DNA from: Diabrotica undecimpunctata
Taxonomy: Eukaryota; Arthropoda; Insecta; Coleoptera; Chrysomelidae
Assembly (NCBI RefSeq): GCF_040954645.1
Contig: NC_092812.1
Span: forward strand, 5,377,001-5,441,000
Length of the DNA: 64,000 nucleotides
Reading direction: 5' to 3'
The stretch's first letter is position 1; each line of letters opens with the position of its first letter. A program made the position numbers and the translations under genes. Positions 1-9,180 of this stretch are shown piece after piece. The notes under the pieces were generated by a model that was given only the letters and a program-made list of their open reading frames with translations, did no database searches and was not told the origin of the DNA.

Positions 1-59
1 CACGGTTACAAAAACGTTTGGAGTATTACATTATATAAGATAAATACAGTAGGTTACAT

Positions 60-2660
60 TAGATTTGGAAAAAATGTTACAAACTTTGTTTTTTTTTTGA
101 ACGAACAATGTTACAATATTTGTTATATACGATAATATAATCTGCAATCTTTGAGTAAGTGTTCTGCTGTAAGGCGGTGAGAATCACAATATTCACAAGC
201 AGGTGGGTTTTCGGAAGTCATCAGGTGTCCGTGAGTGAAGCGAGTGATCTATTCTGAGTCTTCGAATGATGAGTTTGTCCCTCCTGGTCATTGTACGTAT
301 CTTAAATGAGTATACAGTAGGACTGATTATGTGCAGTTTTGTGTTTTGTCCATTCCAATGTTTTTGCCATGCTTTACGAGTGTTTTGTTTCATGGTTCAT
401 GGTTTCATGCTAGATCTTGATGCAGTTGAATTTTTTCTAGGCGTAGGTCATAACAACTTGTTTTTCTTGATGCGATATCTGCAGACTCATTTCCACTGAT
501 CCCCACATGGGATGGGGTCCAAAGAATGGTTATTGATGTTACTCTGCTGTGGTTTTGATGACAGATGTATTGGATTTTTTGGACTATCGTATTTAACGAG
601 TATATGTTGGCAATTAATTGAATTGAAAAAAGAGAATCGGTGCATATAGCTAGAGATTTCGTATTGGGAGAAGTCCTTTCAAGAGCTTTAAGGATACCAT
701 ATACTTCTGCAGTATGAATACTGCAAGTGGTTGGTAGTCGGTGTAGAGCGTATGTTATGTTTTCGGTGCAGACAGCACAGCCAGTATTCTTTTCATCTTT
801 AGATGCGTCGGTATAAAGAACTTGATTGTACTGCTTTGCATTTATTGCTTCTTGAAATAATTGTCTAAGGAGGTGGTTAGGAGTGTCTTCTTTTTTATTT
901 CGAGTTAGACTAGTATTGAAAGCAGGTAGCTTTTTGGTCCATGGAGAAATATTGGAAGTACTGATGGGGGTAGTTATTCAGGTCTATAGCTGCTTGCAAA
1001 GGATTTACTAATTGTGGAAGAGGGTAAACAGATCGTTCTCTATTTTCGGGAGCGTGGTGGATGTTAATAAGCTTAATTACTGGGTTTTTTGGATTGGCGG
1101 AAACTCCAGTAAAATAAGAAGAGAGTAAAAGCTGACGTCTATAAAGATGAGGTTCCAAAGCTTCAATGCACATGCTTTCGGTGGGGCTAGATTGAAATGC
1201 ACCTAGAGATATACGTAAGGAGGTCGTTTGTATTGAATTTAGAGATTTAAGATAAGTATTACAGGCGGTCATGTAGAGCATTCATCCATAATCTAATCTA
1301 GAGCGAATAAGAGCTGTATAGATTCTCAATAACATATTTTATTGAGTTCCCCATTAATGATGTGCAAGTGTTTTCAATATGTTTAGTTTACCAGCACAGT
1401 TATCCTTTAGATTTTTTAAGTGTATTTTCCAATTTAACAAATTGAATATTAGCCCCAAGATTTTATGATGATTTGCTGTAGGTAAAGAAACATCGTTTAG
1501 ATATATTTTCGGGTTTTTAACACTTTGCTTTTTGGTAAATCTTAGTACCTTAGATTTTGAGCTGAAACGTTTGATGCCGTGTTGTGTGGACCAATAATAT
1601 AGGTTGTTTACAGCATTATGATTTGATGTACTGGATACGCTTGCTCCACTACAGTAAATAAGTAGATGATCAGCGTACAGTAGAGCTCTTACCGGTTGAC
1701 GATAAACAGAGTTGAACTTAAAACAGAGCCTTGAGGTACACCACTGAGTTTTTTGAGAACATTTGACTCATTTCCATTTATTGCAACTTTAAATTTACGG
1801 TGATTTTGAAAAGCTATCTATGAACTTGTAAATATTGCCTGTAATATTATTATCGATAAGTTTCTGTAATATTACATTCTTTGGAATAGTATCGAAGGCG
1901 CATTCAATATCGAAGGCTGCCACAACTGTAACAGGTTGCTTATTAGTATTCTCGGTTATATGGTTTTGTAGTAATACTAGATTGTCCATTGCACTTTGAT
2001 GTGGTCTAAATCCCGATTGAACTCAGCTAATTATATTGTGCTTTACAGAAAACCAGTTAAATCTATTATTGATTAGTTTTTCCATTAATTTGCACATGCA
2101 ACATGTTAATGAGATAGGTTTATAAGAGGATGGTTCTATTGATGGTTTATTGGGTTTTTTTATTGGAAGAATGATTGGTTGTCTCTACAGGTTGGGAAAC
2201 TTTTTGTTGATCCAAAGAAGAGTCCATTGATGGCTAAATTTTTGAGGAATATGGAGAGTATATTGTCAATTCCTGCTGCAGATTTTTTTAAGATAGATAC
2301 AGCAAAGGAAAGCTCTTGAAAAGTAAAAGGTGCATTTAAAATGAGAAGGTCATTTGAGAGATCTGTAGTAGAAGGAAAATCTTTATGGACAGTCACAGTA
2401 TTTGATTGGTTGTCGTTTTTGCTTTTATTATGAAAATGAGTTGCCATAACTTTAGCAATTTTATCATCTTCAGTTATTATTGAATTATGATAAATGAGCG
2501 CTGAATTTGACAAGTGTGTTGTTTTCCGTGCATTTGTTTAATTTTCTTAGAAACTTGACTGGAAGGGGCGTCAATGGATATGGAAGATATGTAAATATTC
2601 CAACAGTGTTTTTTACTTTGTTTTATCACTCTTCGCGCTATAGATTTCAGTTGGAAAAAT
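60..2660 (-). mobile_element. I-clade non-LTR retrotransposon, decayed (copy A)
   Basis: Remnant of the ORF2 polyprotein (reverse transcriptase, RNase H, C-terminal zinc knuckle) of an I-type LINE, read right to left in several frames. From 2660 down: a linker with RRVIKQSKKH; an RT segment with FDIECAFDTIP near 1890; the post-RT segment SLNSIQTTSLRISLGAF near 1210; RNase H with YTDASK near 820, AEVYGIL near 690, CTDSL near 640 and HVGISGNESAD near 500; and a C-terminal knuckle ACEYCDSHRLTAEHLLKDC near 150-215. Known for the family: I elements carry RNase H after RT, unlike Jockey. ORF1 and endonuclease are missing, so the copy is 5'-truncated at a mariner fragment near 2660. Many stops and frameshifts make it inactive. 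The 3' end near position 60 is not sharply defined. Confidence 0.88.
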
Positions 2661-3000
2661 GGCAAAAATTAATAAATGCAGAAAAAAAAGTATTTTTCTT
2701 CTAGACAATGCACCGGCTCATTAACGCGTTATGATAATGGCAAACATTTATGAGTTGGCCTTCGAATTGTTTTCTCCTTAATCTTATTCTTCTGATTTAA
2801 TCCCCTCCGATTATTATGTATTCCCAAATCTGAAAAGATAGCTCGCAAGTAAAAAAATCAGCTTAAACGAAGAGATAATTGACGAAACAAACGACTATTT
2901 TTTAGAGCTTTCAGAATCGTATTAATAGAATCGCATAAAGAAGTTGGAAAACCGATGAAATTGTATTATTGATCTAAACGGGAAATATTTCAAATAAAAT
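2660..3000 (+). pseudogene. mariner transposase, C-terminal fragment
   Basis: The plus strand reads FFLLDNAPAH (the second catalytic Asp of the mariner DDE/D core, codon at 2704-2706), then NIYELAFELFSP, then SDLIPSDYYVFPNLK (the third Asp region), then LNEEIIDETNDYFLEL. This is the standard order at the 3' end of a mariner transposase. Stops interrupt it, for example after the first block and near the NRIKK segment. The N-terminal DNA-binding half and the first Asp are absent. It abuts the 5'-truncated end of I-element copy A, so one insertion probably broke the other. Confidence 0.8.
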
Positions 3001-3033
3001 AAAAGAATTTTCTAGATACACATGTTTTTCCAA

Positions 3034-3135
3034 TGCAGAAGAAAAAAGTATTTTTCTCCAAGACAGTGCGCCGGCTCATAAACGCGTTATGATAATGGAA
3101 AATATTTATGAGTTGGCCTTCGAATTGTTTGCTCC
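3034..3135 (+). repeat. Second copy of the mariner DNAPAH segment
   Basis: About 100 bases repeat, with roughly 90% identity by eye, the block at 2677-2778 and again encode FLQDSAPAHKRVMIMENIYELAFELF. The two copies are in the same orientation about 355 bases apart. Most of the second copy's downstream transposase is missing. It is either a local tandem duplication of the mariner fragment or a second, separately truncated insertion. Confidence 0.75.
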
Positions 3136-3732
3136 TTTAGCTTATTGAAATTAATTGATGACGACCTATCTGCAATATGTGTCGAAACTGCTGATCGGCT
3201 GGACTATTGAACTGTAATACCGCTGATAATCGGGGTTAATATATCGTAATTAGCACGTCGTATCGAAAAGTGAACAATCACCCACCTTAGAAGCAGTTCC
3301 AGTTCCAAAAAACCAGTGCATCAAGAGAAGACTACGCAACGGTCCAAATCAGAAAACCCGCGAAACGGGTCAATACACGTGTATCAACGGGCGCGAAACC
3401 GCTAATGGTATATACGGTATCAACGTTTCGCGAATCTGGACGCGTGGACCACCAGAAACAGACTTTACATGTGAAATTGCACGTGTGGAGGTATAGTGTA
3501 AGGTACCAAAACCTGCAATCAACGCATCAAAATTGAAAGGCGTGGCGCCAGCCAGTGGATAATTTCTGGAACCAGTTTATTGAAAAATATAGGCGACAAG
3601 GGAATATCGACACTAGGTGCTTTACTAGGAGCTCCACGATGCAGGACTTAACTAAATTGCGCAAGTACACACTAACACAGGTACAGCCAACATGCACACA
3701 CACACACACACACACACACATACCACACAAAC
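3136..3732 (+). other. Putative 5' leader of an A/C-rich element
   Basis: No convincing ORF. The stretch is unusually CpG-rich for this window between 3340 and 3460. It holds a perfect 12-bp palindrome, ATACACGTGTAT, at 3373-3384. A 9-bp inverted repeat (CGCGAAACG at 3359-3367, CGTTTCGCG at 3424-3432) encloses it. A (CA)n run follows at 3694-3720. Position and composition suggest the structured, possibly promoter-bearing 5' UTR of the element whose ORF starts at 3733. That role is inference. Confidence 0.35.
3694..3720. repeat. (CA)n microsatellite
   Basis: About 13 uninterrupted CA units immediately before the ORF at 3733. Long reading frames across it on both strands are repeat artefacts. 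Confidence 0.9.
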
Positions 3733-4287
3733 ATGCTACAAACACGATCACGAGCACAATCAAAAAAACCAAAAGAACCATTAAAACCACCAGACATAGA
3801 CAAAGAAGAAGACACACTATCCACGACATCACACACATTACAAGTATCTCTCAATATAGATGGACACCAACCACAGACAGGAAGAATGCAGGCTATGACA
3901 GAAATCTGCCTTCAAAATTCTGAACTGGCCAACAAACACATCACACTAATCATGAAAAACACAGAAGCACAACACAAATCAAAATCACCACCGAACCTTA
4001 CACAAATCAAGGACATAATACACAAAATATGCTCACCACACATGCAAGACACACAACACACACCAACATACATTACACCAATACACACCACACCAAAACA
4101 AAACATACACAAATACTACGTCACACTAATCCCACAAAAATTTTCCAGTCCAAGAAAATTTTACCTCATCACCAAAAATCACAACCTCCTGGGAGATATC
4201 TTCTTTAACCTAGAACTTAAACCATCCGAAAATCAAGCCATCCTCTACACAACAGGTTATATTCCCAACATAAGAGAATGGGAATAG
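3733..4287 (+). CDS. Unrecognised 184-aa A/C-rich ORF, possible retroelement ORF1
   Basis: I do not recognise the protein. It starts MLQTRSRAQSKKPKE, a basic N-terminus. It has an acidic/Ser-Thr stretch, a middle helical-looking segment (residues ~55-100, Lys/Gln-rich), and a C-terminal block with KYYVTLIPQKFSSPRKFYLITKNHNLLGDIFFNLELKP. It ends IPNIREWE before a TAG. The coding strand is strongly A/C-rich, as are the downstream 2 kb. After 4287 come Pro/Thr/Gln-rich frames (4406-4633). A gag-like reading then resumes across an RTE insertion (4660-6470). Inference: this is the first part of the ORF1 of a non-LTR element whose RT is absent here. It could instead be an accidental ORF favoured by low T content on this strand. 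Confidence 0.35.
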   Translation: MLQTRSRAQSKKPKEPLKPPDIDKEEDTLSTTSHTLQVSLNIDGHQPQTGRMQAMTEICLQNSELANKHITLIMKNTEAQHKSKSPPNLTQIKDIIHKICSPHMQDTQHTPTYITPIHTTPKQNIHKYYVTLIPQKFSSPRKFYLITKNHNLLGDIFFNLELKPSENQAILYTTGYIPNIREWE

Positions 4288-4703
4288 GATCACAGACCAC
4301 AGTCACATAACCGTATACATAACATAAGCGTAAATTTACAGAATATACAAATACAACAACACAGCATCAAAAACACTCACCACGCCAAAGATAACACAAA
4401 GAATTATGCAGACAGAACAACACACTCATATCCCGTCCACTTCCAGAACATCCACTCCTTACCGTAATTCCCCACCCCAAAACTCCCCCAAACAAACCAC
4501 ACTGTCACCTATACACACACAGCTAACACTATCACCTGTACACTCACTTACTACACTACAACAAACTTCACCTACACAACCACCAACAACTACAACACAG
4601 AACACACAACGCACTACACAAAGCACACAATAACCACCACACACCACCAAAAATTGCAGAATCGAGGATATCCCCCCAGAAATCTGTCAGCAAAGACTAT
4701 TCT

Positions 4704-4714
4704 ATCAACTTATT
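4704..4714 (+). repeat. Target-site duplication, left copy (ATCAACTTATT)
   Basis: Eleven bases repeated exactly at 5865-5875, immediately outside the RTE insertion. Confidence 0.85.
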
Positions 4715-5864
4715 CTTCTTCTTCTTAAAGTGCCCTCTCCTCAATTGAGGTTGGCTACTACAATTTTAAAATCTTCTCTATCTTCAGCTGTTCTTATTAG
4801 CTGTTCAAAATTTAAGCCTGTTCATTGTCGGATGTTTCTGAGCCACGATATTCTTTTCCTTGCTAGGCCTCTCTTTCCCTCGATTTTTCCTTTCACTATA
4901 AGTTGGGCATATTGGAACTTATTATTTCTCAGTATGTGGCCTAGGTATGATGTTTTTCTAACTTTTACTGTGTTAAAAAGTTCTCTTTCCTTGCCTATTC
5001 TATGCAGCACTTTTTCGTTTGAGGTATGCGATGTCCATGAAATTTTGAGCATTCTCCGGTAGATCCACATTTCAAAGGCCTCCAATTTATTTACGGTTGA
5101 TATTTTTAGGGTCCACGTTTCAACTGCATATAGAAGAGTCGACCAGACGTAGCATTTTGATAAACGTAGTCAAATTTCGAGTTTTATTCGAGAATCACAA
5201 AGCAGTTTTTTTATTTTTTCGAAAGATTTTCTGGCCTGTTCTATTCTCGATCTTATTTCTAGATCAGGATTTAGGCTGCTATCGATCCAACATCCCAGGT
5301 ACTTAAATCTATTGACCTGTTCTAAAATGTGTCTATTTATTGTGCAAGGTTGAGGTACGTTTTGGTTTTTTCGGATTGACATCACTTTGGTTTTTTTAAT
5401 GTTTATTTTCATACCAAATTGCTCACAGGTCGAGTTGGTCTTGTCGATGAGTCGTTGTAGACCTACGTCGGAATCCGCAATTAACACTGTATCATCGGCG
5501 TATCTGATACTGTTGATATTTACGCCATTCACCTTGACTCCATCCCTGGAATCCTCCAATGCTTCTTTAAATAGAAAATAGGAGTAAAGATTAAACAGCA
5601 GAGGCGACATCAACACATCCTTGTCTAACTCCCCTCCTAATTTCTACTTCTGCGGATGTGGAACCTTCGATCCTAACTCTGGCGTTTTGGTTCCAGTACA
5701 AGTTTTTTAAGAATTTGATGTCTTTTCCATCTAAACCGACTTCTTGCAAACGTTCTAATAGTAGGTCGTGTCTTACTCTATCAAATGCTTTTTCGAAGTC
5801 TATAAAGCATATAAATATATCTTTCTGTTGGTCGTAGCATTTTTGGGCAAGAACTAGTAAACTG
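4715..5864 (-). mobile_element. 5'-truncated RTE retrotransposon (copy 1)
   Basis: A minus-strand RTE 3' portion flanked by an exact 11-bp TSD. Reading from 5864 down: FIDFEKAFDRVRHDLL (RT motif with catalytic Asp), EIRRGVRQGC, SPLLFNLYS, IRYADDTVLIADSD (the RT active-site motif is intact), KYLGCWID, and the typical RTE C-terminus EAFEMWIYRRMLKISW...YLGHILRN...GKRGLARKRISWLRN. It is split over at least three frames. The 3' end is GGCACTTTAAGAAGAAGAAG, the short (GAA)n-type tail that RTE elements use instead of poly(A). The endonuclease and the start of RT are missing through 5' truncation. Inactive. Confidence 0.92.
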
Positions 5865-5875
5865 ATCAACTTATT
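5865..5875 (+). repeat. Target-site duplication, right copy
   Basis: Exact match to 4704-4714. Joining the two flanks through a single copy gives a continuous reading FYQLIKDNNNLIPYLN, which supports the RTE having landed in a reading frame. Confidence 0.85.
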
Positions 5876-6470
5876 AAAGATAACAATAATCTAATCCCAT
5901 ATTTAAACTTAATAAAAATCTTCCCAGTCTAAAAGCCAGCCTACGTATGAACTACCAACCTTGTAGACCTCAAAAATCTCATGGCTTTGCCGTGAGATAT
6001 AAAAATCGCCAAAAAGACCCAACTAATCTGCAACCTATTTTAAAACATTAACAAAGTTTCCATATAGTCATTCCCGGCGTCAAAAAAAATCTATTTCAAA
6101 AACACATCGAGAATAATCTATCCGAAAAAAAAAAAATTCCCATTCACCAAAATAGCTCGTATAATTGCCTACTCTACAAATTAACCCACTTCATTCGTTA
6201 GAGTTTTTACAAACTCAAAAACTAAATTCGCTAATGCACTCACAAATGGTATTAACATCGAAGCAGAACGATTGAATTGCGAGATTCCAAGATCTAGCAA
6301 TTCTGTTCTGGTTCAACTAAAAAACCCACACATACACTTTATCATCCACACAAGCTCACAAACCAATAAACATATAAATACCAAAACAAGAAACATAGCA
6401 ACAAAACAGTAAATAACTATATAATACCCACACACACCAAACACAAAACAGTGAGCAACCCGCACACTCC

Positions 6471-7821
6471 TTAAGAGTCGCAATTCAAATCACAAGGACA
6501 GAGTGAGGTTGGTTTCCTGTGGTTGCCAAGTATCATTAAACAACGATATCTGATCCTAGGTAAGGACATAGCCACAGCTATCCTATACGCCTTGAAACCG
6601 AATAAAACAAAAGGCCAATAATCTAAAAAGGTCCGTTTTTCCAATATCTTGTATCCTAGCTGCATCTTTTAATTTCACTCCTACTTGTTTTATATAGAGT
6701 ATCTGCATATTTAGTTTAGCATTTTTTAAATGTGTCCAATAGAGAAGTACATAATATTTTTTATCTCTAATTGTTATTTCAGTAAATTTGAAAATTAATA
6801 CAACAGAAAGATTTCGAACAAAAGAATTCCGATTTTCTTATTGCCTTGTGCCTCTTTAAGGATAATTTGGACTCGGTATAAACTAAAGTAGAAATTTAGA
6901 TGAAATCTCATTCGATTCTTTTTCGTAACATTAAACAGTCCCTTACATTTTTATCGCTCCCCCCGCGATCTGTAATTCAGCTAATCTCTTTTCCCTTGCC
7001 ATTACTACTACGTAAATGGTTTTACTCCTTTTTTTCTAATTTCACCCAAAACATTAATGTTCCTTCAGTATAATACAATATTAAAATTTAAAAGGGAAAT
7101 TCCAAGTGGTTGGATGCATACCATAGTTTTAAAAAAACTTACTAGGTATAAAGTAGACATTTCTTGAGTAAAATAGTATAAAATTTATTAAATTTTTAAA
7201 TCATTCAAAATTGATTTATAAATTTTCATCATCTTTTCAGTCTTATCGGGCCACCATCAGTGAAAAAGTTAGAAATAAATATTATCACGGTAAAAATTAG
7301 AGCAAATGGGTAAATTTGGACTGTTAAGGTAAATATGTGGTGGATACTTATGTCTATAATCGGACAATTTTCAATTAAAGGTGACTAATCTACAAATTGA
7401 ACTAAACGCTAACGGCAACCATGTGAAATGGCAGCAGTAAATTCTTACCAGGGTCATTTTATTGTGTATGCTTCGTCCATGTAAATAAGTGAAAAAATAA
7501 GACAGTCCCATAAAATTTGCCCCCGAACAGTATAAATTGGTGCGATTCACGAGTTTATAATTAGACAAATTCATTGAATAGTTTGAAACATCGGTAAACT
7601 TATCAATATTTCGTTGGTCTATATATATTTACGTTTTTAGAAAGAATGGGAACGAGAGAAATATGATATTTTAGTTTATTCGTTCCACATTCTATATTTG
7701 CATAGGCGTAGTGTGTTCTATTTCTTGAGAATATATCTTTTAAATAGACTTTATTATTAACTTTAAAATAGTTTTGAGGTACCTCAAGTAAATTTGAGGT
7801 AAGTTTATTTTTTATATAGTA
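6471..7821. other. No gene seen
   Basis: AT-rich sequence with scattered short ORFs (6471-6665, 7371-7574) that show no family motif. A phrase near 7230-7265 faintly resembles 63285-63325. Nothing firm can be called. Confidence 0.5.
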
Positions 7822-7825
7822 TTAA

Positions 7826-8988
7826 CCCATTAACGACCGCTCAATATAAAAAAAGAAATTTGAGAATTAATTTATTAGATTGCATTAAAAACACATAAAT
7901 TAAGACTAATTTACAACCAAAAAGATTTTTTTTCTCATTTTTAAGGAAAACAGTACAATTTTTAATAAAAGAACATATTGTACCTTAAATGAAAATTAAA
8001 TTTTAAGGTTAAAATTTTCGAAACATTCGGGGTGTAGATGCATTCTAGACCTTTTACATAAATAAATAGTATTACTTTTGCACATCCTACATTCTTGCAC
8101 TATCGTCTCTTTTTGTAATGTGGCCAATATTGTCGAATCTGGTTTCATCTGGTAAAGCAAATTTAGATTGACGTCCATGTACTAAGTCTGACATTGATGT
8201 AGCGGTTTCTTTACTATTATAAATTATAAATTTAAATCTATGTCGGCCCAAGCTTACTCTTATAATGTGCACTTCTTTATTCTTATCCTTTGGCCAATGC
8301 ATATCAACTTGAAGCAGAGTGTGAACGAGATAATATATATATGCTAATAATTTTTTTTAAATCTATGTTATTCAGTTCAAAATCGTGACGGTTATTTTGC
8401 GATGCATAAATATTTGTAAAATATAGAATGCTCTTCATTACTTGTTTATCAAAAAAGAGTGTAAAAACTTCAATAGGTATATGAGTTGCCTCCATGGTTG
8501 GCTTTTATATTGTCTAAGTATCAATCAGACTGTTGAATTACTACTGAGTACGAAGGAGTATTTGTTCTCACCCAACTTGAGGCAAATTTGGATTTACTAT
8601 TTTTGCCTGGTTTTTTCTTTGGACGTTTTATCTTTACTTCAGAGGAATATCGTAATCAGAATCGTCAATCACTTGTATTTCATATGTACCTGCAATATCC
8701 AATTTTATTGATTCTTTACAAATAATATTATCATGAATGTCTTCTACATCAGAAACTTCATCTAATTCCGACGGCAAATAAACCACATAATTGAGTCAGC
8801 ATTTTCACAATCTGAGTCTTTTTCTAACCAAGCTATTAACTCTTTAGTAGATAGCGCCATCTTTATTTCATATTTCGAGTTCATGATTTCGTTGAGAAGT
8901 TATCGTTAAGGGTTTCATTATATAATTTTCGGTATTATCGGGTTTTCGATAATACAAGATTTTTTTGAATGTCCTTGTTGGATCTGGG
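7826..8988 (-). mobile_element. Internally deleted piggyBac element (piggyBac-1), TTAA-flanked
   Basis: Begins TTAA|CCC (TTAA 7822-7825) and ends GGG|TTAA (TTAA 8989-8992), the signature of piggyBac insertion. On the minus strand the transposase starts MALSTKELIAWLEKDSD at 8860 and runs through an acidic N-terminal region (DEVSDVEDIHD). It continues with the DDE_Tnp_1_7 N-terminal block FFDKQVMKSILYFTNIYAS near 8400. It then jumps to the C-terminal region and cysteine-rich finger (CRMCKSNTIYLCKRSRMHLHPECF) ending near 7996. The central catalytic Asp region is deleted, so at 1163 bp the element is non-autonomous. A 9-bp-arm hairpin (GTATTATCG/CGATAATAC, ~8931-8955) lies near the 5' end. The terminal inverted repeats match well only at the first bases. 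Confidence 0.82.
7996..8860 (-). pseudogene. piggyBac-1 transposase, central region deleted, frameshifted
   Basis: N-terminal acidic segment plus the start of the DDE_Tnp_1_7 domain are joined to the distal part and zinc finger. A full piggyBac transposase is about 550-600 residues, and only about 280 codons' worth is left. Several frame changes occur (near 8660, 8303 and 8180). The Cys/His finger (CxxC...CxxC...HxxxC) is intact as residues but cannot be translated in one frame with the N-terminus. The protein would lack the catalytic Asp residues, so at most the copy is mobilised by a relative. Confidence 0.75.
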
Positions 8989-9180
8989 TTAAATAGCAAC
9001 AATTCATTGTTATTTCACATTAAAAAATTAAATTTTTAGCAAAAAGTAGGTGTACTCATACGATACAATGGGCTGATTGGGAGTCAAAAATATAAAACAT
9101 TGTGTAAAAATGAAAACATTTTATTTTCTTACAATATAGGTATATACTTGGGTATATCCTGTAAGCACAAACACTATACT

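Larger units (their letters stand above)
4290..6470 (+). mobile_element. Continuation of the A/C-rich element, gag-like remnants, interrupted by RTE
   Basis: 4406-4633 encodes a Pro/Thr/Ser/Gln-rich low-complexity peptide ending in TAA. From about 4655 the plus strand reads CRIEDIPPEICQQRLFYQ. This continues beyond the RTE insertion as KDNNNLIPYLNLIKIFPV, then (other frame) CRPQKSHGFAVRYKNRQKD, then VFTNSKTKFANALTNGINIE near 6210-6260 and a CE-P motif. The order resembles ORF1/gag proteins of Jockey-type elements (Pro-rich linker, RRM-like fold, a 'NGI' block before zinc knuckles). Knuckles are not visible and stops are frequent. No RT of this element is present. The right edge near 6470 is a judgement from base composition. 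Confidence 0.35.

Noticed and set aside
3527..3854. Minus-strand Cys/Val-rich frames
   Set aside because: Caused by the (CA)n microsatellite and the A/C-rich strand.
4459..4650. Minus-strand Val/Cys/Gly-rich frame
   Set aside because: Complement of the Pro/Thr/Gln-rich low-complexity stretch. No motif.
7226..7270. Similarity to 63285-63325 (CAGTCTTATCGGGCC...CCATCA against CCGTCTTATCAGACCCATCA)
   Set aside because: Only ~30 bases, with no extension on either side. It could be a shared transposon end but is not enough to call.
8993..9180. Left terminus of piggyBac-2
   Set aside because: No TTAA followed by CCC with similarity to its right end (CCCATTTGGTCCCAC) was found, so the boundary is left open.
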